64,000 nucleotides of DNA from Vibrio sp. RE88 (GCF_013113835.1 NZ_VTYQ01000013.1:62001-126000), one strand, 5' to 3'. Positions 44,457-53,923 are shown, counted from the stretch's first letter. A program made the numbers and translations. Notes: generated by a model not told the origin, from the sequence alone.

Positions 44457-45926
44457 ATGAGTGCAGAGTTGCTAATCAACGTGACCCCGAGTGAAACTCG
44501 CGTGGCCATGATTGAAGGGGGAACCCTACAAGAGATCCATGTGGAACGTGAAGCAAAGCGCGGTATTGTCGGCAATATATACAAAGGTAAAGTCAGCCGA
44601 GTCCTACCGGGGATGCAAGCGGCATTTGTTGATATTGGCTTAGACAAAGCGGCATTTCTTCATGCTTCTGACATTGTACCTCACACCGAGTGTGTGGCAG
44701 AGAATGAGAAACAACAGTTTCAAGTCAGAGACATTTCAGAGCTGGTTCGCCAAGGACAAGACATTGTCGTCCAGGTGGTGAAAGACCCGCTTGGCACCAA
44801 AGGCGCACGCCTGACCACAGACATCACCTTACCTTCCCGCTACTTGGTCTTTATGCCAGGGGCGAGTCATGTCGGTGTCTCACAACGTATTGAGAGCGAA
44901 GAAGAACGTAATCGCCTGAAAAAAGTCGTTGGTCACTACTGTGATGAAGATGGCGGTTTTATTATCCGGACTGCAGCTGAAGGCGCGGATGATACCGAGC
45001 TATCTCAAGATGCTGCTTTTCTAAAACGACTCTGGTCAAAGGTTAATGAGCGTCGTTCTAAGTACAAAACACGCTCGACACTTTATGGCGAACTCGGGTT
45101 ATCACAACGCATTCTTCGTGACTTTGTCGGTACTGAACTAACCAAAATACTGGTTGATTCTCGCTTGGAATTTGAAAACCTCAAAGAATTCACCTCAGAA
45201 TACGTCCCAGAGCTGACGAGCAAACTGGAGTTATACGAAGGTGATAAGCCAATCTTCGATATGTACGACACAGAGAACGAAATTCAACGCTCTCTGGAAC
45301 GTAAAGTGGAACTTAAGTCAGGTGGCTATTTGATCATCGATCAAACTGAAGCCATGACGACAGTCGACATAAACACGGGTGCATTCGTCGGTCGTCGAAA
45401 TCTTGAAGAAACCATATTCAATACCAATGTTGAAGCAACTCAGGCTATCGCACGCCAACTGCGTCTGCGTAATCTGGGTGGTATTATCATTATTGATTTC
45501 ATTGACATGTTGTCAGAAGAGCACCGTAAGCGTGTGCTTACTTCACTAGAAGCGGCCCTCGACAAAGACAGAGTAAAGACCAATATTAACGGCTTCACCC
45601 AGCTGGGTTTGGTCGAAATGACACGTAAGCGAACGCGCGAAAGTATTGAACATATCCTATGTTCTACTTGTCCAACTTGTGAGGGGCGCGGAAGTGTCAA
45701 AACGGTTGAATCTGTTTGTTATGAGATTCTTCGTGAAATCACCAGAGTTAACCGAGCGTATGAGGCGGATAAATTTGTGGTGTATGCTTCCCCTTCTGTC
45801 GCGGATGCCTTGCAAGGCGATGAGTCGCACGCATTGGCAGAACTCGAAGTCTTTATTGGCAAGCAGGTCAAAGTTCAGGCAGAGCCTCTTTATATTCAAG
45901 AGCAATTTGACGTTGTCATGATGTAG
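44457..45926 (+). CDS. rng: ribonuclease G
   Basis: A 489-residue RNase E/G family endoribonuclease, matching RNase G length (489 in E. coli) without the long RNase E tail. An S1 domain at about 38-125 contains Gly-Asn-Ile-Tyr-Lys-Gly-Lys-Val. Catalytic aspartates lie in Thr-Val-Asp-Ile-Asn-Thr-Gly (about 302) and Ile-Ile-Ile-Asp-Phe-Ile-Asp-Met (about 345). The zinc-link Cys-Ser-Thr-Cys-Pro-Thr-Cys follows near 402. It matures the 5' end of 16S rRNA and degrades mRNA. It is in the mreBCD-maf operon. Confidence 0.96.
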   Translation: MSAELLINVTPSETRVAMIEGGTLQEIHVEREAKRGIVGNIYKGKVSRVLPGMQAAFVDIGLDKAAFLHASDIVPHTECVAENEKQQFQVRDISELVRQGQDIVVQVVKDPLGTKGARLTTDITLPSRYLVFMPGASHVGVSQRIESEEERNRLKKVVGHYCDEDGGFIIRTAAEGADDTELSQDAAFLKRLWSKVNERRSKYKTRSTLYGELGLSQRILRDFVGTELTKILVDSRLEFENLKEFTSEYVPELTSKLELYEGDKPIFDMYDTENEIQRSLERKVELKSGGYLIIDQTEAMTTVDINTGAFVGRRNLEETIFNTNVEATQAIARQLRLRNLGGIIIIDFIDMLSEEHRKRVLTSLEAALDKDRVKTNINGFTQLGLVEMTRKRTRESIEHILCSTCPTCEGRGSVKTVESVCYEILREITRVNRAYEADKFVVYASPSVADALQGDESHALAELEVFIGKQVKVQAEPLYIQEQFDVVMM

Positions 45927-45933
45927 GCTTTTT

Positions 45934-48900
45934 GTGAACACAACCGCTAGACGCTTAATTCAGGTATTACTGTGGCTATTGGTGACTCTGATGGTCGCCT
46001 TAGCTATTGCCATAACAACTCTACGTATTACGCTGCCACAGCTCAATCGTTTCCAAGATGAAATCCAAACATGGGTTAACAAGGGTTCGACTCTGGATTT
46101 TGAAATCGATCAGATCAGTGGTTTTTGGCGTAATACTCACCCTTCTATTTCATTGCAAAATGTACGGGCGAACACCCCAGAAAGCAGTGGGATTCACTTT
46201 TCTGCTCAAACCGTTGAAGTCGAATTTGACCTGATTCAATCTGTGATTGATATGCGACCTGTGATTGCCGACCTGAGCATTCATAACCTTAAACTGGATA
46301 TGAGTACCATAGAGTGGGTGCAGTCTGGTGAAAAAACGGCGATGCAACCGCAAGGCGATCAGAAAAATGTGGTTCAGCAACTGGATCAGCTATTGCTACG
46401 CCAGCTGGACAGCTTCTCATTAGTTGACTCTGAGATCATACTGCAAGGCATTGACGGCTCTATACGAGAGCTGGAAATCGCCAAGCTGTTTTGGCAGAAC
46501 CAAGGCCAACGTCATATCGCCGATGGTGAAGTCAGCATTGCGCACAGCAACCTGAACTCGGCGCAAGTCAAAGCTAACTTTGTCGATCACGGTTCCTTAG
46601 CTGAGGTGAGTGGTGAGTTTTACTTAGCGGTGGACAACGTACTGGTTACGCCTTGGCTGACTAAGTATCTCAAAACAGAAACCGGCATTGAAAAAGGCAA
46701 GGTTAGTTTAAACAGCTGGATCACGTTAGAGCACAACAAACCAACCAACGCGTATGTTGAATTGGAGCCTTCAGAACTGACTTGGAAAGAAGGCAAAGAG
46801 CATGAACTACTGATTGAGTCAGGCGTACTACAACTGGAGCCCAAAGCGGAAGGCTGGCAAGTGAATGCTCACTCACTCGTGCTGCAAACGGATGGGCAAT
46901 CGTGGCCAGAACTTGATATTGCTTTCAATTGGCAAACTGAACACTGGCTGCTCAATGCTTCTCAGCTTGATTTGAAAGCCATCTCTCCGTTGGTCAAGCT
47001 GGCGCCGGAATCGAAGCAAACCACTAAGCTGCTAGAAACGTTAGACCTTGGCGGTTTAGTGGAAGATATTCGAGTGTCGATGGAAAAAGATAACCTAGAC
47101 TCTCTGAAATACTCAGCCCAGCTCAGAGATGGCTCGATGAAGCAATGGGAATTGCTGCCAGGTCTACATCACCTCTCTGCAAAAGTGTCTGGTAACGCCC
47201 ATCAAGCTAAAGCCAGCGTGGAGATCATTGATGATGTACTGCCTTACGGTGATGTTTTTCAGGCACCATTGAACATCAAGCAAGGTCAGGTAGACATCGT
47301 CTGGCAGAACAGCGCTGATGGTTGGAGCCTATGGGCCGATAAAGTCACGGCGGCGACACCAGATCTCCAAGTTTTGGGCGCATTTCGCCTAGATTTCCCT
47401 AAAGATAAAAGCCCATTCTTATCATTTTACGCAGAAGCCGATTTATATAACGCAGGGGAAACCTGGCGTTATTTGCCCGCCTTGGCTCTTGGGCGAGATT
47501 TAACAGATTACCTTTCAACAGCGATTCAGGCGGGTAAGGTCAATACAGCCAAGCTGCTCTGGTATGGCGAACTGGGTGATTTCCCATATCGCAAGAACAA
47601 TGGCATGTTTCAGGCGTGGGTTGGGCTAAAGAAAGCCAAGTTTAGTTTTGATACGGCTTGGCCGCCGATCACTGACTTACAGCTGGATTTGTTGTTCCAG
47701 AATGACTCCATGTACCTCAACTCCCGTAGCGCTACTCTAATGGATGTCAAAGCGACGCGAATTAGTGGGGTCATTCCCGAATTGGCTCCTGGCGGTCATA
47801 TTGAAATTGAAGCCAGCGCCGTTGCTCAGGGTAATGCGGTGCGTGACTATATGACGGCTTCACCACTCGTCGATTCAGTTGGCGCGGCATTAACTGCTGT
47901 CCAGGTTGACGGCAAAGTGACATCGAGCTTTCAGCTTAATATTCCATTCAGTTCTGACGAAGAAGCCCGTGCTTGGGGCTATGCGGATCTAGATGAAAAT
48001 CAGGTCACGATTGAAACACCTCCTATGACGCTGGAAACGGTGTCAGGTCGTGTTAAGTTTGATAATGACGTCGTCAGCGCGGCAGGTTTGTCTGCACACC
48101 TATTAAAACAGCCGGTAGCGATAGACTTTGCCGGCGAAAATGCCGGTCAGGGTTACGGCGTTAACATCGATGTGGTTGGCGACTGGGATTTGAAACCACT
48201 GACCCCATATGTTGGTGGTCGTTGGATGGGACCTTTGGACGGTCATGCGCCGTGGCGTATGGGGGTCGATATTCAACTTAATGATGTTGGCTTCACCTAT
48301 CAGCTTGATACCAGTGCCGACCTGAAGATGGTAAGTAGTCACTATCCTTATCCGTTGAATAAAGAGCTATACCAATCGGGTAAGGCAAGCATGCAAGCTT
48401 CTGGCAATCAGGAAAGCATTACCGCTCGCTTGCAACTGCCAGGACTTAAGTATCAAACCGAAATTGATATTCGTCCTGAGACGCCTGTCCTGAAGGCAAC
48501 CAACCTAATATTGGGTAAGGGCAGCTTCAAAATTAGCCCAGTAGCAGGGCATCAGGCTCAGATACGCACAGACAAGTTTGATATCGACCAGTGGGCAGAG
48601 TTGTTATCTCGCTCTACTTCCAGTACCAGTAAAGCAGTGCTCGACGGTATGAACACGCCGCAGATTCCTACTCCTGATCGAGTTGAATTGGATGTTGGTG
48701 AGTTGACTCTTGCGGGCATTGAGTGGAATGACGTCGATTTCACAGCAAAGCGTAAAAACCTTGGCTGGCATATGAGTCTAGATAGTCAGGAAGCGGCGGG
48801 GGAAGCTAGCTATATTGAGCCCTACGACCTTTCTGTCGCTCTCGATAGGCTGCATGTTTATATCCCAGCGTTAGACGCTGAATACAAAGACACGACCCTG

Positions 48901-49809
48901 TTTGAAGCAGGCAAAGATCAGAAAGAACTGATCAGTGATTTCGAACGCTCTTTCCATGAGCAAATTCCAAATATCACTCTAACTATCGATGATTTCTGGC
49001 TGCAGGGCTACAAAGTGGGTAAGACGCACTTAGACTTACAGCGTCAAGGGGACCGTTTAGAGTGGAAGAAATTGTCTTTCCAAAGCGGAGCTAACAAAGT
49101 AGATATGAATGGCTCTTGGCTTCTAACGGAAGATAAGAGTCATACTAGATTTAATATTGTGATGTCAGGTGACAATAACAGTGATGTGATGGAGCGGTTT
49201 GGCATCACGTCAGGTATTCAGCAGGCTCCGTTTGAAATTGATTCTAAAGTGGAATGGGATGGTTCACCGTGGTCGATGAAGGTGAATACTCTGCAAGGTC
49301 ATGTTTCGACGAAGCTGGGTAAGGGCCAAATCTCAGATGTCAGTGGAGCGGCGCGTCTACTGGGCTTATTCAGTCTCGATTCTATCATTCGCAAAATGCA
49401 GCTCGATTTTAGCGATGTGTTCGATAACGGTATGGCCTTTGACTCCATCACCGGCAGTGGTGAGATCAAAAACGGCATCTTCCTGACCAATGACATCAAG
49501 ATGGATGCCGTTGCAGGGGACATGTCGATCAAAGGCCTGGCAAACCTCAACTCAAGAACAGTCGATGCTGAAGTAAACTTTGTTCCGGATATCACATCGG
49601 GTATTCCAGTTCTCACCGCCTTTGCTGTTACGCCGCAAACTGCTTTGTATGTTTTGGCTATCACCACGGTAATTTCACCTGTGGTCGAGGTCTTTACTCA
49701 GGTTAATTACGAAGTCAAAGGCCCATTGGATGCGCCAGTGGTTAAAGAGCTGTCGCGAAGCAAAGGTGAGTTTAAACTGCCGGAAAATTTACGCGAATCG
49801 ATTGAATAA
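45934..49809 (+). CDS. yhdP: YhdP, AsmA-like inter-membrane lipid transport protein
   Basis: A 1291-residue protein (E. coli 1266) with an N-terminal membrane anchor (about residues 8-30) followed by long beta-rich AsmA-like/DUF3971 sequence, closing with an AsmA2-like end. YhdP spans the periplasm and with TamB and YdbH carries phospholipid to the outer membrane. The start is GTG at 45934, seven bases after rng; its ribosome site is weak. TamB is encoded at the other end of the window. Confidence 0.92.
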   Translation: MNTTARRLIQVLLWLLVTLMVALAIAITTLRITLPQLNRFQDEIQTWVNKGSTLDFEIDQISGFWRNTHPSISLQNVRANTPESSGIHFSAQTVEVEFDLIQSVIDMRPVIADLSIHNLKLDMSTIEWVQSGEKTAMQPQGDQKNVVQQLDQLLLRQLDSFSLVDSEIILQGIDGSIRELEIAKLFWQNQGQRHIADGEVSIAHSNLNSAQVKANFVDHGSLAEVSGEFYLAVDNVLVTPWLTKYLKTETGIEKGKVSLNSWITLEHNKPTNAYVELEPSELTWKEGKEHELLIESGVLQLEPKAEGWQVNAHSLVLQTDGQSWPELDIAFNWQTEHWLLNASQLDLKAISPLVKLAPESKQTTKLLETLDLGGLVEDIRVSMEKDNLDSLKYSAQLRDGSMKQWELLPGLHHLSAKVSGNAHQAKASVEIIDDVLPYGDVFQAPLNIKQGQVDIVWQNSADGWSLWADKVTAATPDLQVLGAFRLDFPKDKSPFLSFYAEADLYNAGETWRYLPALALGRDLTDYLSTAIQAGKVNTAKLLWYGELGDFPYRKNNGMFQAWVGLKKAKFSFDTAWPPITDLQLDLLFQNDSMYLNSRSATLMDVKATRISGVIPELAPGGHIEIEASAVAQGNAVRDYMTASPLVDSVGAALTAVQVDGKVTSSFQLNIPFSSDEEARAWGYADLDENQVTIETPPMTLETVSGRVKFDNDVVSAAGLSAHLLKQPVAIDFAGENAGQGYGVNIDVVGDWDLKPLTPYVGGRWMGPLDGHAPWRMGVDIQLNDVGFTYQLDTSADLKMVSSHYPYPLNKELYQSGKASMQASGNQESITARLQLPGLKYQTEIDIRPETPVLKATNLILGKGSFKISPVAGHQAQIRTDKFDIDQWAELLSRSTSSTSKAVLDGMNTPQIPTPDRVELDVGELTLAGIEWNDVDFTAKRKNLGWHMSLDSQEAAGEASYIEPYDLSVALDRLHVYIPALDAEYKDTTLFEAGKDQKELISDFERSFHEQIPNITLTIDDFWLQGYKVGKTHLDLQRQGDRLEWKKLSFQSGANKVDMNGSWLLTEDKSHTRFNIVMSGDNNSDVMERFGITSGIQQAPFEIDSKVEWDGSPWSMKVNTLQGHVSTKLGKGQISDVSGAARLLGLFSLDSIIRKMQLDFSDVFDNGMAFDSITGSGEIKNGIFLTNDIKMDAVAGDMSIKGLANLNSRTVDAEVNFVPDITSGIPVLTAFAVTPQTALYVLAITTVISPVVEVFTQVNYEVKGPLDAPVVKELSRSKGEFKLPENLRESIE

Positions 49810-49821
49810 GGAGAATCACTC

Positions 49822-50640
49822 ATGGAGCGAGTGGGACTAATTCAGATGACATCAGGGCCAGATGCGCAAGAGAATCTGGCCTATATTCAGCAACAGGTCA
49901 TTACGCTAGCAGAGGCGGGCGCGCAGTTGGTAGTGACACCCGAAAACAGCTTGGTCTTTGGCAGTCGAACCGATTACCACACGTTTGCTGAGCCGCTTAA
50001 TCAAGGGCTAATTCAAAGCCAGCTGTCACAGATTGCAAAAGATGCGCAGGTATTTCTTGTTGTGGGCAGTATGCCGATTCGCTGTGATGATGGTGTGACG
50101 ACGACCTCTCTGGTCTTCGACCGGCACGGGGAATTGATTGCTCATTATGACAAGCTGCATATGTTTGATGTTGACGTAGCAGATGCGCACCAGCGCTATC
50201 GTGAATCAGAAACCTTCCGCCCAGGTCGACAAATTGTGTCAGTCGATACGCCCGTCGCTCATTTGGGGCTGACAATCTGCTATGATGTCCGTTTTCCACA
50301 GCTATACAGTGAACTGGCGCAGAGAGGTGCTAACGTATTGCTGGTTCCCGCGGCATTTACTGCGGTTACGGGAGAGGCTCATTGGGAGCCTTTACTCAGG
50401 GCTCGCGCAATTGAAACTCAAAGCTGGGTTATCGCTGTGAACCAGACAGGCGTCCATCCATGTGGCCGAGAAACTTGGGGGCATTCTATGGTAGTGTCTC
50501 CATGGGGAGAGGTTGTGGCCAGCTTGAACAAACAACCGCAAAACCTGCTGGTCGATATTGACCTAGACAGAGTCAAGGAAATCCGCGCAGCGATGCCGAC
50601 TCTCAACCACACCCGGTTCCAAAACCATTTACATGTTTAA
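49822..50640 (+). CDS. carbon-nitrogen hydrolase, Nit1-type (probable deaminated-glutathione amidase)
   Basis: A 272-residue nitrilase-superfamily amidase with the Glu-Lys-Cys triad: Glu in Thr-Pro-Glu-Asn-Ser (about 41), Lys in Tyr-Asp-Lys-Leu-His (about 112), Cys in Thr-Ile-Cys-Tyr-Asp (about 153). The Val-Phe-Gly-Ser segment after the Glu and overall pattern resemble Nit1, which repairs deaminated glutathione. The exact substrate is inferred. The start is preceded by AAGGAGA, 12 bases after yhdP, with tldD nine bases downstream. Confidence 0.88.
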   Translation: MERVGLIQMTSGPDAQENLAYIQQQVITLAEAGAQLVVTPENSLVFGSRTDYHTFAEPLNQGLIQSQLSQIAKDAQVFLVVGSMPIRCDDGVTTTSLVFDRHGELIAHYDKLHMFDVDVADAHQRYRESETFRPGRQIVSVDTPVAHLGLTICYDVRFPQLYSELAQRGANVLLVPAAFTAVTGEAHWEPLLRARAIETQSWVIAVNQTGVHPCGRETWGHSMVVSPWGEVVASLNKQPQNLLVDIDLDRVKEIRAAMPTLNHTRFQNHLHV

Positions 50641-50649
50641 GAGCGAAGT

Positions 50650-52095
50650 ATGACAATAAACCAAGTAGAAGACGCATTGCTAAACTCGGCAGGTCTGACC
50701 GAGCAGGACATTGCAGAGACCTTATCGAGCATTGCTACCCGTCAGATTGACTACGCAGATATCTATTTTCAGTCGAGCTGGCATGAATCTTTGGTTCTGG
50801 AAGACAGCATCATCAAAGATGGTTCGTTTAACATTGATCGCGGGGTTGGTGTTCGTGCAATCGCTGGTGAAAAAACGGGTTTCGCGTATTCAGATCAAAT
50901 CCAACTTGAAGGCCTGAAGCAGAGCGCAATCGCTGCGCGTGGTATTGCTCAACAAGGCCAAAGTGCTCAGGTTCAGGCATTTAAACGCAGTGACAACCAG
51001 CAGGTTTACGCAGCAGTGAATCCGCTCGAAAGCTGGAAGAAAGAACAAAAGACTCAGCTGCTTAAAGAACTGGATTCTTACATTCGAACTAAAGAGCCGC
51101 TGATCAAAGAAGTGTCGGTTAGCCTGAGTGGTGTGCATGAGCAAATGCTTGTCGCGGCAACAGATGGCACTTATGCAGGTGATATTCGCCCGTTAGTGCG
51201 TTTGTCTATCAGTGTACTGGCTCAGCGTGGTGAACGTCGTGAGCGAGGTAGTGCTGGTGGTGGTGGCCGATTTGGTTATGACTTCTTCTTGACTGACGAG
51301 CAGGGTATCAAAGTCGCCTATCACTACGCTGATGAAGCGATTCGTATGGCGCTAGTTAACCTTGAAGCTGAAGCTGCACCAGCGGGTGCGATGCCGGTTG
51401 TATTAGGCTCAGGCTGGCCTGGTGTCCTGCTTCATGAGGCGGTAGGTCACGGGTTGGAAGGGGACTTTAACCGTAAGGAATCTTCGGTATTTAGCGGCAA
51501 GGTTGGTGAGAAAGTCACCTCTGAGCTTTGTACTATTGTTGATGACGGCACATTGAAAGACCTACGCGGTTCTCTTAACATCGATGACGAAGGGGTGGCA
51601 GGCCAATACAACACCTTGATTGAAAACGGTGTCCTTAAAGGTTACATGCAGGATAAGCACAATGCGCGTTTGATGGGTGTAGCACCGACAGGTAATGGCC
51701 GTCGTGAGTCTTATGCGCACCTTCCAATGCCGCGTATGACCAACACCTACATGCTCCCAGGTCAACATACACCTGAAGAGATTATCTCTACGGTGAAGAA
51801 AGGCCTTTATGCGCCAAACTTTGGTGGTGGTCAGGTGGATATCACTTCAGGTAAATTCGTGTTCTCTGCATCAGAAGCGTACCTGATTGAAGACGGTAAG
51901 ATTACTCGCCCTGTGAAAGGTGCGACTCTGATCGGTTCAGGCATTGAAGCGATGCAGCAAGTTTCTATGGTCGGTAATGACCTTAGTATTGACCGAGGTG
52001 TGGGTGTTTGCGGTAAAGCGGGTCAGAGCGTGCCTGTGGGCGTCGGACAACCAACATTGAAGCTGGATTCTCTAACCGTAGGTGGTACTGAGTAA
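50650..52095 (+). CDS. tldD: metalloprotease TldD
   Basis: A 481-residue TldD with the zinc motif His-Glu-Ala-Val-Gly-His (about residues 259-264) in the context Leu-Leu-His-Glu-Ala-Val-Gly-His-Gly-Leu. Family role: with PmbA (TldE) it forms a peptidase that trims unfolded peptides, including microcin B17 precursors and CcdA antitoxin in E. coli. The partner is encoded at 10027-11370. It is the last gene of the plus-strand series that runs from mreB. Confidence 0.95.
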   Translation: MTINQVEDALLNSAGLTEQDIAETLSSIATRQIDYADIYFQSSWHESLVLEDSIIKDGSFNIDRGVGVRAIAGEKTGFAYSDQIQLEGLKQSAIAARGIAQQGQSAQVQAFKRSDNQQVYAAVNPLESWKKEQKTQLLKELDSYIRTKEPLIKEVSVSLSGVHEQMLVAATDGTYAGDIRPLVRLSISVLAQRGERRERGSAGGGGRFGYDFFLTDEQGIKVAYHYADEAIRMALVNLEAEAAPAGAMPVVLGSGWPGVLLHEAVGHGLEGDFNRKESSVFSGKVGEKVTSELCTIVDDGTLKDLRGSLNIDDEGVAGQYNTLIENGVLKGYMQDKHNARLMGVAPTGNGRRESYAHLPMPRMTNTYMLPGQHTPEEIISTVKKGLYAPNFGGGQVDITSGKFVFSASEAYLIEDGKITRPVKGATLIGSGIEAMQQVSMVGNDLSIDRGVGVCGKAGQSVPVGVGQPTLKLDSLTVGGTE

Positions 52096-52119
52096 TAGCC
52101 GCAAGAAATATCGCTATTT

Positions 52120-52156
52120 AGAAAGGGTTGGCGCTAACGTGCCAGCCCTTTTTTTA
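52120..52156 (+). terminator. tldD terminator
   Basis: An 11-bp stem (52122-52132 with 52141-52151, one G-T pair) and an 8-base loop are followed by a long T run. Confidence 0.88.
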
Positions 52157-52204
52157 GTTTCGTAGTTCTTGTTTTCGGTTTGCTATTTTCATGTGTGAAG
52201 AGAG

Positions 52205-52345
52205 GTGACGTGCAGAGCTGAGACAAACCGAAACAACAGATACGAAAAAGCCTCATCAAGTGATGAGGCTTTTTCAAATATAGCTCTCCCCACGGGACTC
52301 AACGCGAGCGGCCAGCTCTGAGACATTTACTTGGAACAAGTAAGT
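52205..52345 (-). repeat. rtT-like repeat module A (degenerate)
   Basis: In transcription order (minus): hairpin TTACTTG-GTTCC-type (52327-52343), then a degenerate copy of the tRNA-Asn 3' end (about 52282-52305), then the terminator at 52244-52275, then a further decayed hairpin copy to about 52205. Modules at 53381-53545 share the same order. Confidence 0.65.
52244..52275 (-). terminator. terminator at the end of the tRNA block 2 transcript
   Basis: A 15-bp stem (52244-52258 with 52261-52275) contains T5 on either side. A close copy is at 53561-53592. Confidence 0.85.
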
Positions 52346-52363
52346 CGCAGTTAAAAACGAAAA

Positions 52364-52387
52364 AAGCCAAGTCTTTCGACTTGGCTT
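52364..52387 (-). terminator. terminator directly after tRNA-Asn (block 2)
   Basis: A 10-bp stem (52364-52373 with 52378-52387), loop TTTC, followed on the minus strand by a T run. An identical stem recurs at 53452-53475. Confidence 0.85.
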
Positions 52388-52395
52388 CTTGAATA

Positions 52396-52471
52396 TGGCT
52401 CCCCCTGCGGGACTCGAACCTGCGACATACGGATTAACAGTCCGCCGTTCTACCAACTGAACTAAGGGGGA
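52396..52471 (-). tRNA. tRNA-Asn(GTT)
   Basis: 76 nt with encoded CCA; acceptor TCCCCCT/AGGGGGA and anticodon GTT in a loop CTGTTAA. It ends block 2. Confidence 0.97.
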
Positions 52472-52475
52472 ATAA

Positions 52476-52551
<76 letters not shown>

Positions 52552-52591
52552 GCCTTTTTTAATCAACAAGTTTTCACTCATCGATTGAATA

Positions 52592-52667
52592 TGGCTCCCC
52601 CTGCGGGACTCGAACCTGCGACATACGGATTAACAGTCCGCCGTTCTACCAACTGAACTAAGGGGGA
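52592..52667 (-). tRNA. tRNA-Asn(GTT)
   Basis: 76 nt with CCA, identical to the copy at 52396-52471. Confidence 0.97.
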
Positions 52668-52685
52668 ATTATTCATTTAAATAAA

Positions 52686-52761
<76 letters not shown>

Positions 52762-52814
52762 ACACTTTATTCTTTAACTATTGTTCGTGCTAAGCACCAA
52801 CAATTAATAAATTG

Positions 52815-52890
52815 TGGTGCCCGGAGGCGGAATCGAACCACCGACACGAGGATTTTCAATCCTCTGCTCTACCGACTGAGCTATCCGGGC
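52815..52890 (-). tRNA. tRNA-Phe(GAA)
   Basis: 76 nt with CCA; acceptor GCCCGGA/TCCGGGC and anticodon GAA. First gene of block 2. Confidence 0.97.
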
Positions 52891-52900
52891 GACGAGGTGT

Positions 52901-52929
52901 ATTAAAAGGCTTTTCGCCTTGGAGGTCAA
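52901..52929 (-). promoter_or_regulatory. promoter of tRNA block 2
   Basis: On the minus strand: -35 TTGACC (52924-52929), 17-base spacer, -10 TTTAAT (52901-52906), then a GC-containing discriminator before tRNA-Phe. The spacer contains a 5-bp inverted repeat (AAGGC/GCCTT). Confidence 0.75.
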
Positions 52930-53380
52930 CATTAAATTGCAAAAAAAATATCGTTTGTTGTTTTTCTATACTTAATGGGCTGTTTTTGCTCATTTCGGAT
53001 AAGAAATGTATAGCCAGCAACAGAAGTTATACCCGAGAGAGTAGGGAATAATGGATTTAGATAGCAAAAAAACACCCCTTAAAGAGTGCTTTTCAGTTGT
53101 TTAAGCGTCGAATCAGTGCCTAATCCCAAACCGGTTCAGCCTGTTTTCCTAAGCATTAGCAAATCGAGCTACGCTTTTTGCGCGTTTTTGACGGGCTACA
53201 GATGCCTGAATAAATGCTGTATCTCTGTATTTTTACGTAAAGAATGAGATTACGGATTTATATTGTTTACGGGCCGATAAGATAAAAATCTAAGTGGGGT
53301 AGAACGTCGATATCTGCATTAGAAAGAAGAAAACCGAGCTCTGTGAGTGATTAGATTACTTGAGAGTAGGATTCTTTGTG
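52930..53380. other. gene-free stretch between tRNA blocks
   Basis: About 450 AT-rich bases without a recognisable gene. A minus-strand frame at 53149-53235 gives 27 basic, Ala-rich residues ending in Arg-Phe-Ala-Asn-Ala between two stops, perhaps a remnant of a coding sequence, not identified. No tRNA, transposase or inverted terminal repeat was seen. Confidence 0.5.
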
Positions 53381-53475
53381 GAGGGACGGCTCAGCGAGGC
53401 CAGCTCTGAGGCATTTACCTGGAACAGGTAAGTCGCAGTTAAAAACAAAAAAAGCCAAGTCTTTCGACTTGGCTT
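53381..53475 (-). repeat. rtT-like repeat module B
   Basis: In minus-strand order: terminator stem (53452-53475), then the hairpin TTACCTG/CAGGTAA (53415-53431), then sequence resembling module A down to about 53381, where the tRNA-Asn tail is replaced by unrelated bases. Confidence 0.65.
53452..53475 (-). terminator. terminator in repeat module B
   Basis: A 10-bp stem (53452-53461 with 53466-53475), loop TTTC, then a T run on the minus strand; identical stem to 52364-52387. Confidence 0.8.
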
Positions 53476-53483
53476 CTTGAAAA

Positions 53484-53545
53484 TGGCTCCCCCTGCGGGA
53501 CTTAACGCGGCCGGCTAGGTCTGAGACATTGCTTTGGAACAAAGC
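53484..53545 (-). repeat. rtT-like repeat module C with 19-nt tRNA-Asn 3' remnant
   Basis: Bases 53484-53502 equal the last 19 nt of tRNA-Asn including CCA, after which identity stops. Upstream (minus strand) lies the hairpin GCTTTG/CAAAGC (53531-53545). It is not a functional tRNA. Confidence 0.75.
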
Positions 53546-53560
53546 AGGAGCATTAGATAT

Positions 53561-53592
53561 GAAAAAGCCTCATCGTCTGATGAGGCTTTTTC
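53561..53592 (-). terminator. terminator directly after tRNA-Asn (block 1)
   Basis: A 14-bp stem (53561-53574 with 53579-53592), loop GTCT, with A/T runs at the base, six bases after the tRNA-Asn end. Confidence 0.85.
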
Positions 53593-53597
53593 TAATA

Positions 53598-53673
53598 TGG
53601 CTCCCCCTGCGGGACTCGAACCTGCGACATACGGATTAACAGTCCGCCGTTCTACCAACTGAACTAAGGGGGA
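53598..53673 (-). tRNA. tRNA-Asn(GTT)
   Basis: 76 nt with CCA, identical to the block 2 Asn copies. Last tRNA of block 1. Confidence 0.97.
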
Positions 53674-53710
53674 ATTATTTGTGTCATCTTTTCAGATAAG
53701 CACCAAATAA

Positions 53711-53786
53711 TGGTGCCTCGAGGCGGAATCGAACCACCGACACGAGGATTTTCAATCCTCTGCTCTACCGACTGAGCTATCGAGGC
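53711..53786 (-). tRNA. tRNA-Phe(GAA), acceptor-stem variant
   Basis: 76 nt with CCA. Identical to the other two tRNA-Phe copies except in the acceptor stem, which is GCCTCGA/TCGAGGC in place of GCCCGGA/TCCGGGC: pair 4-69 changes from C-G to T-A and pair 5-68 from G-C to C-G. Full pairing is kept. Confidence 0.94.
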
Positions 53787-53793
53787 AAAAGAA

Positions 53794-53869
<76 letters not shown>

Positions 53870-53923
53870 ACACTTTATTCTTTTACTAATTGTTCGTGCT
53901 AAGCACCAACAATAAAGAAATTG

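Noticed and set aside
52274..52456. Small minus-strand open frame across tRNA-Asn and repeat module A, similar in part to one at 53351-53542
   Set aside because: The similarity comes from the shared repeat and tRNA sequence. The frame shifts between copies and no ribosome site precedes it, so it is not called a protein gene.
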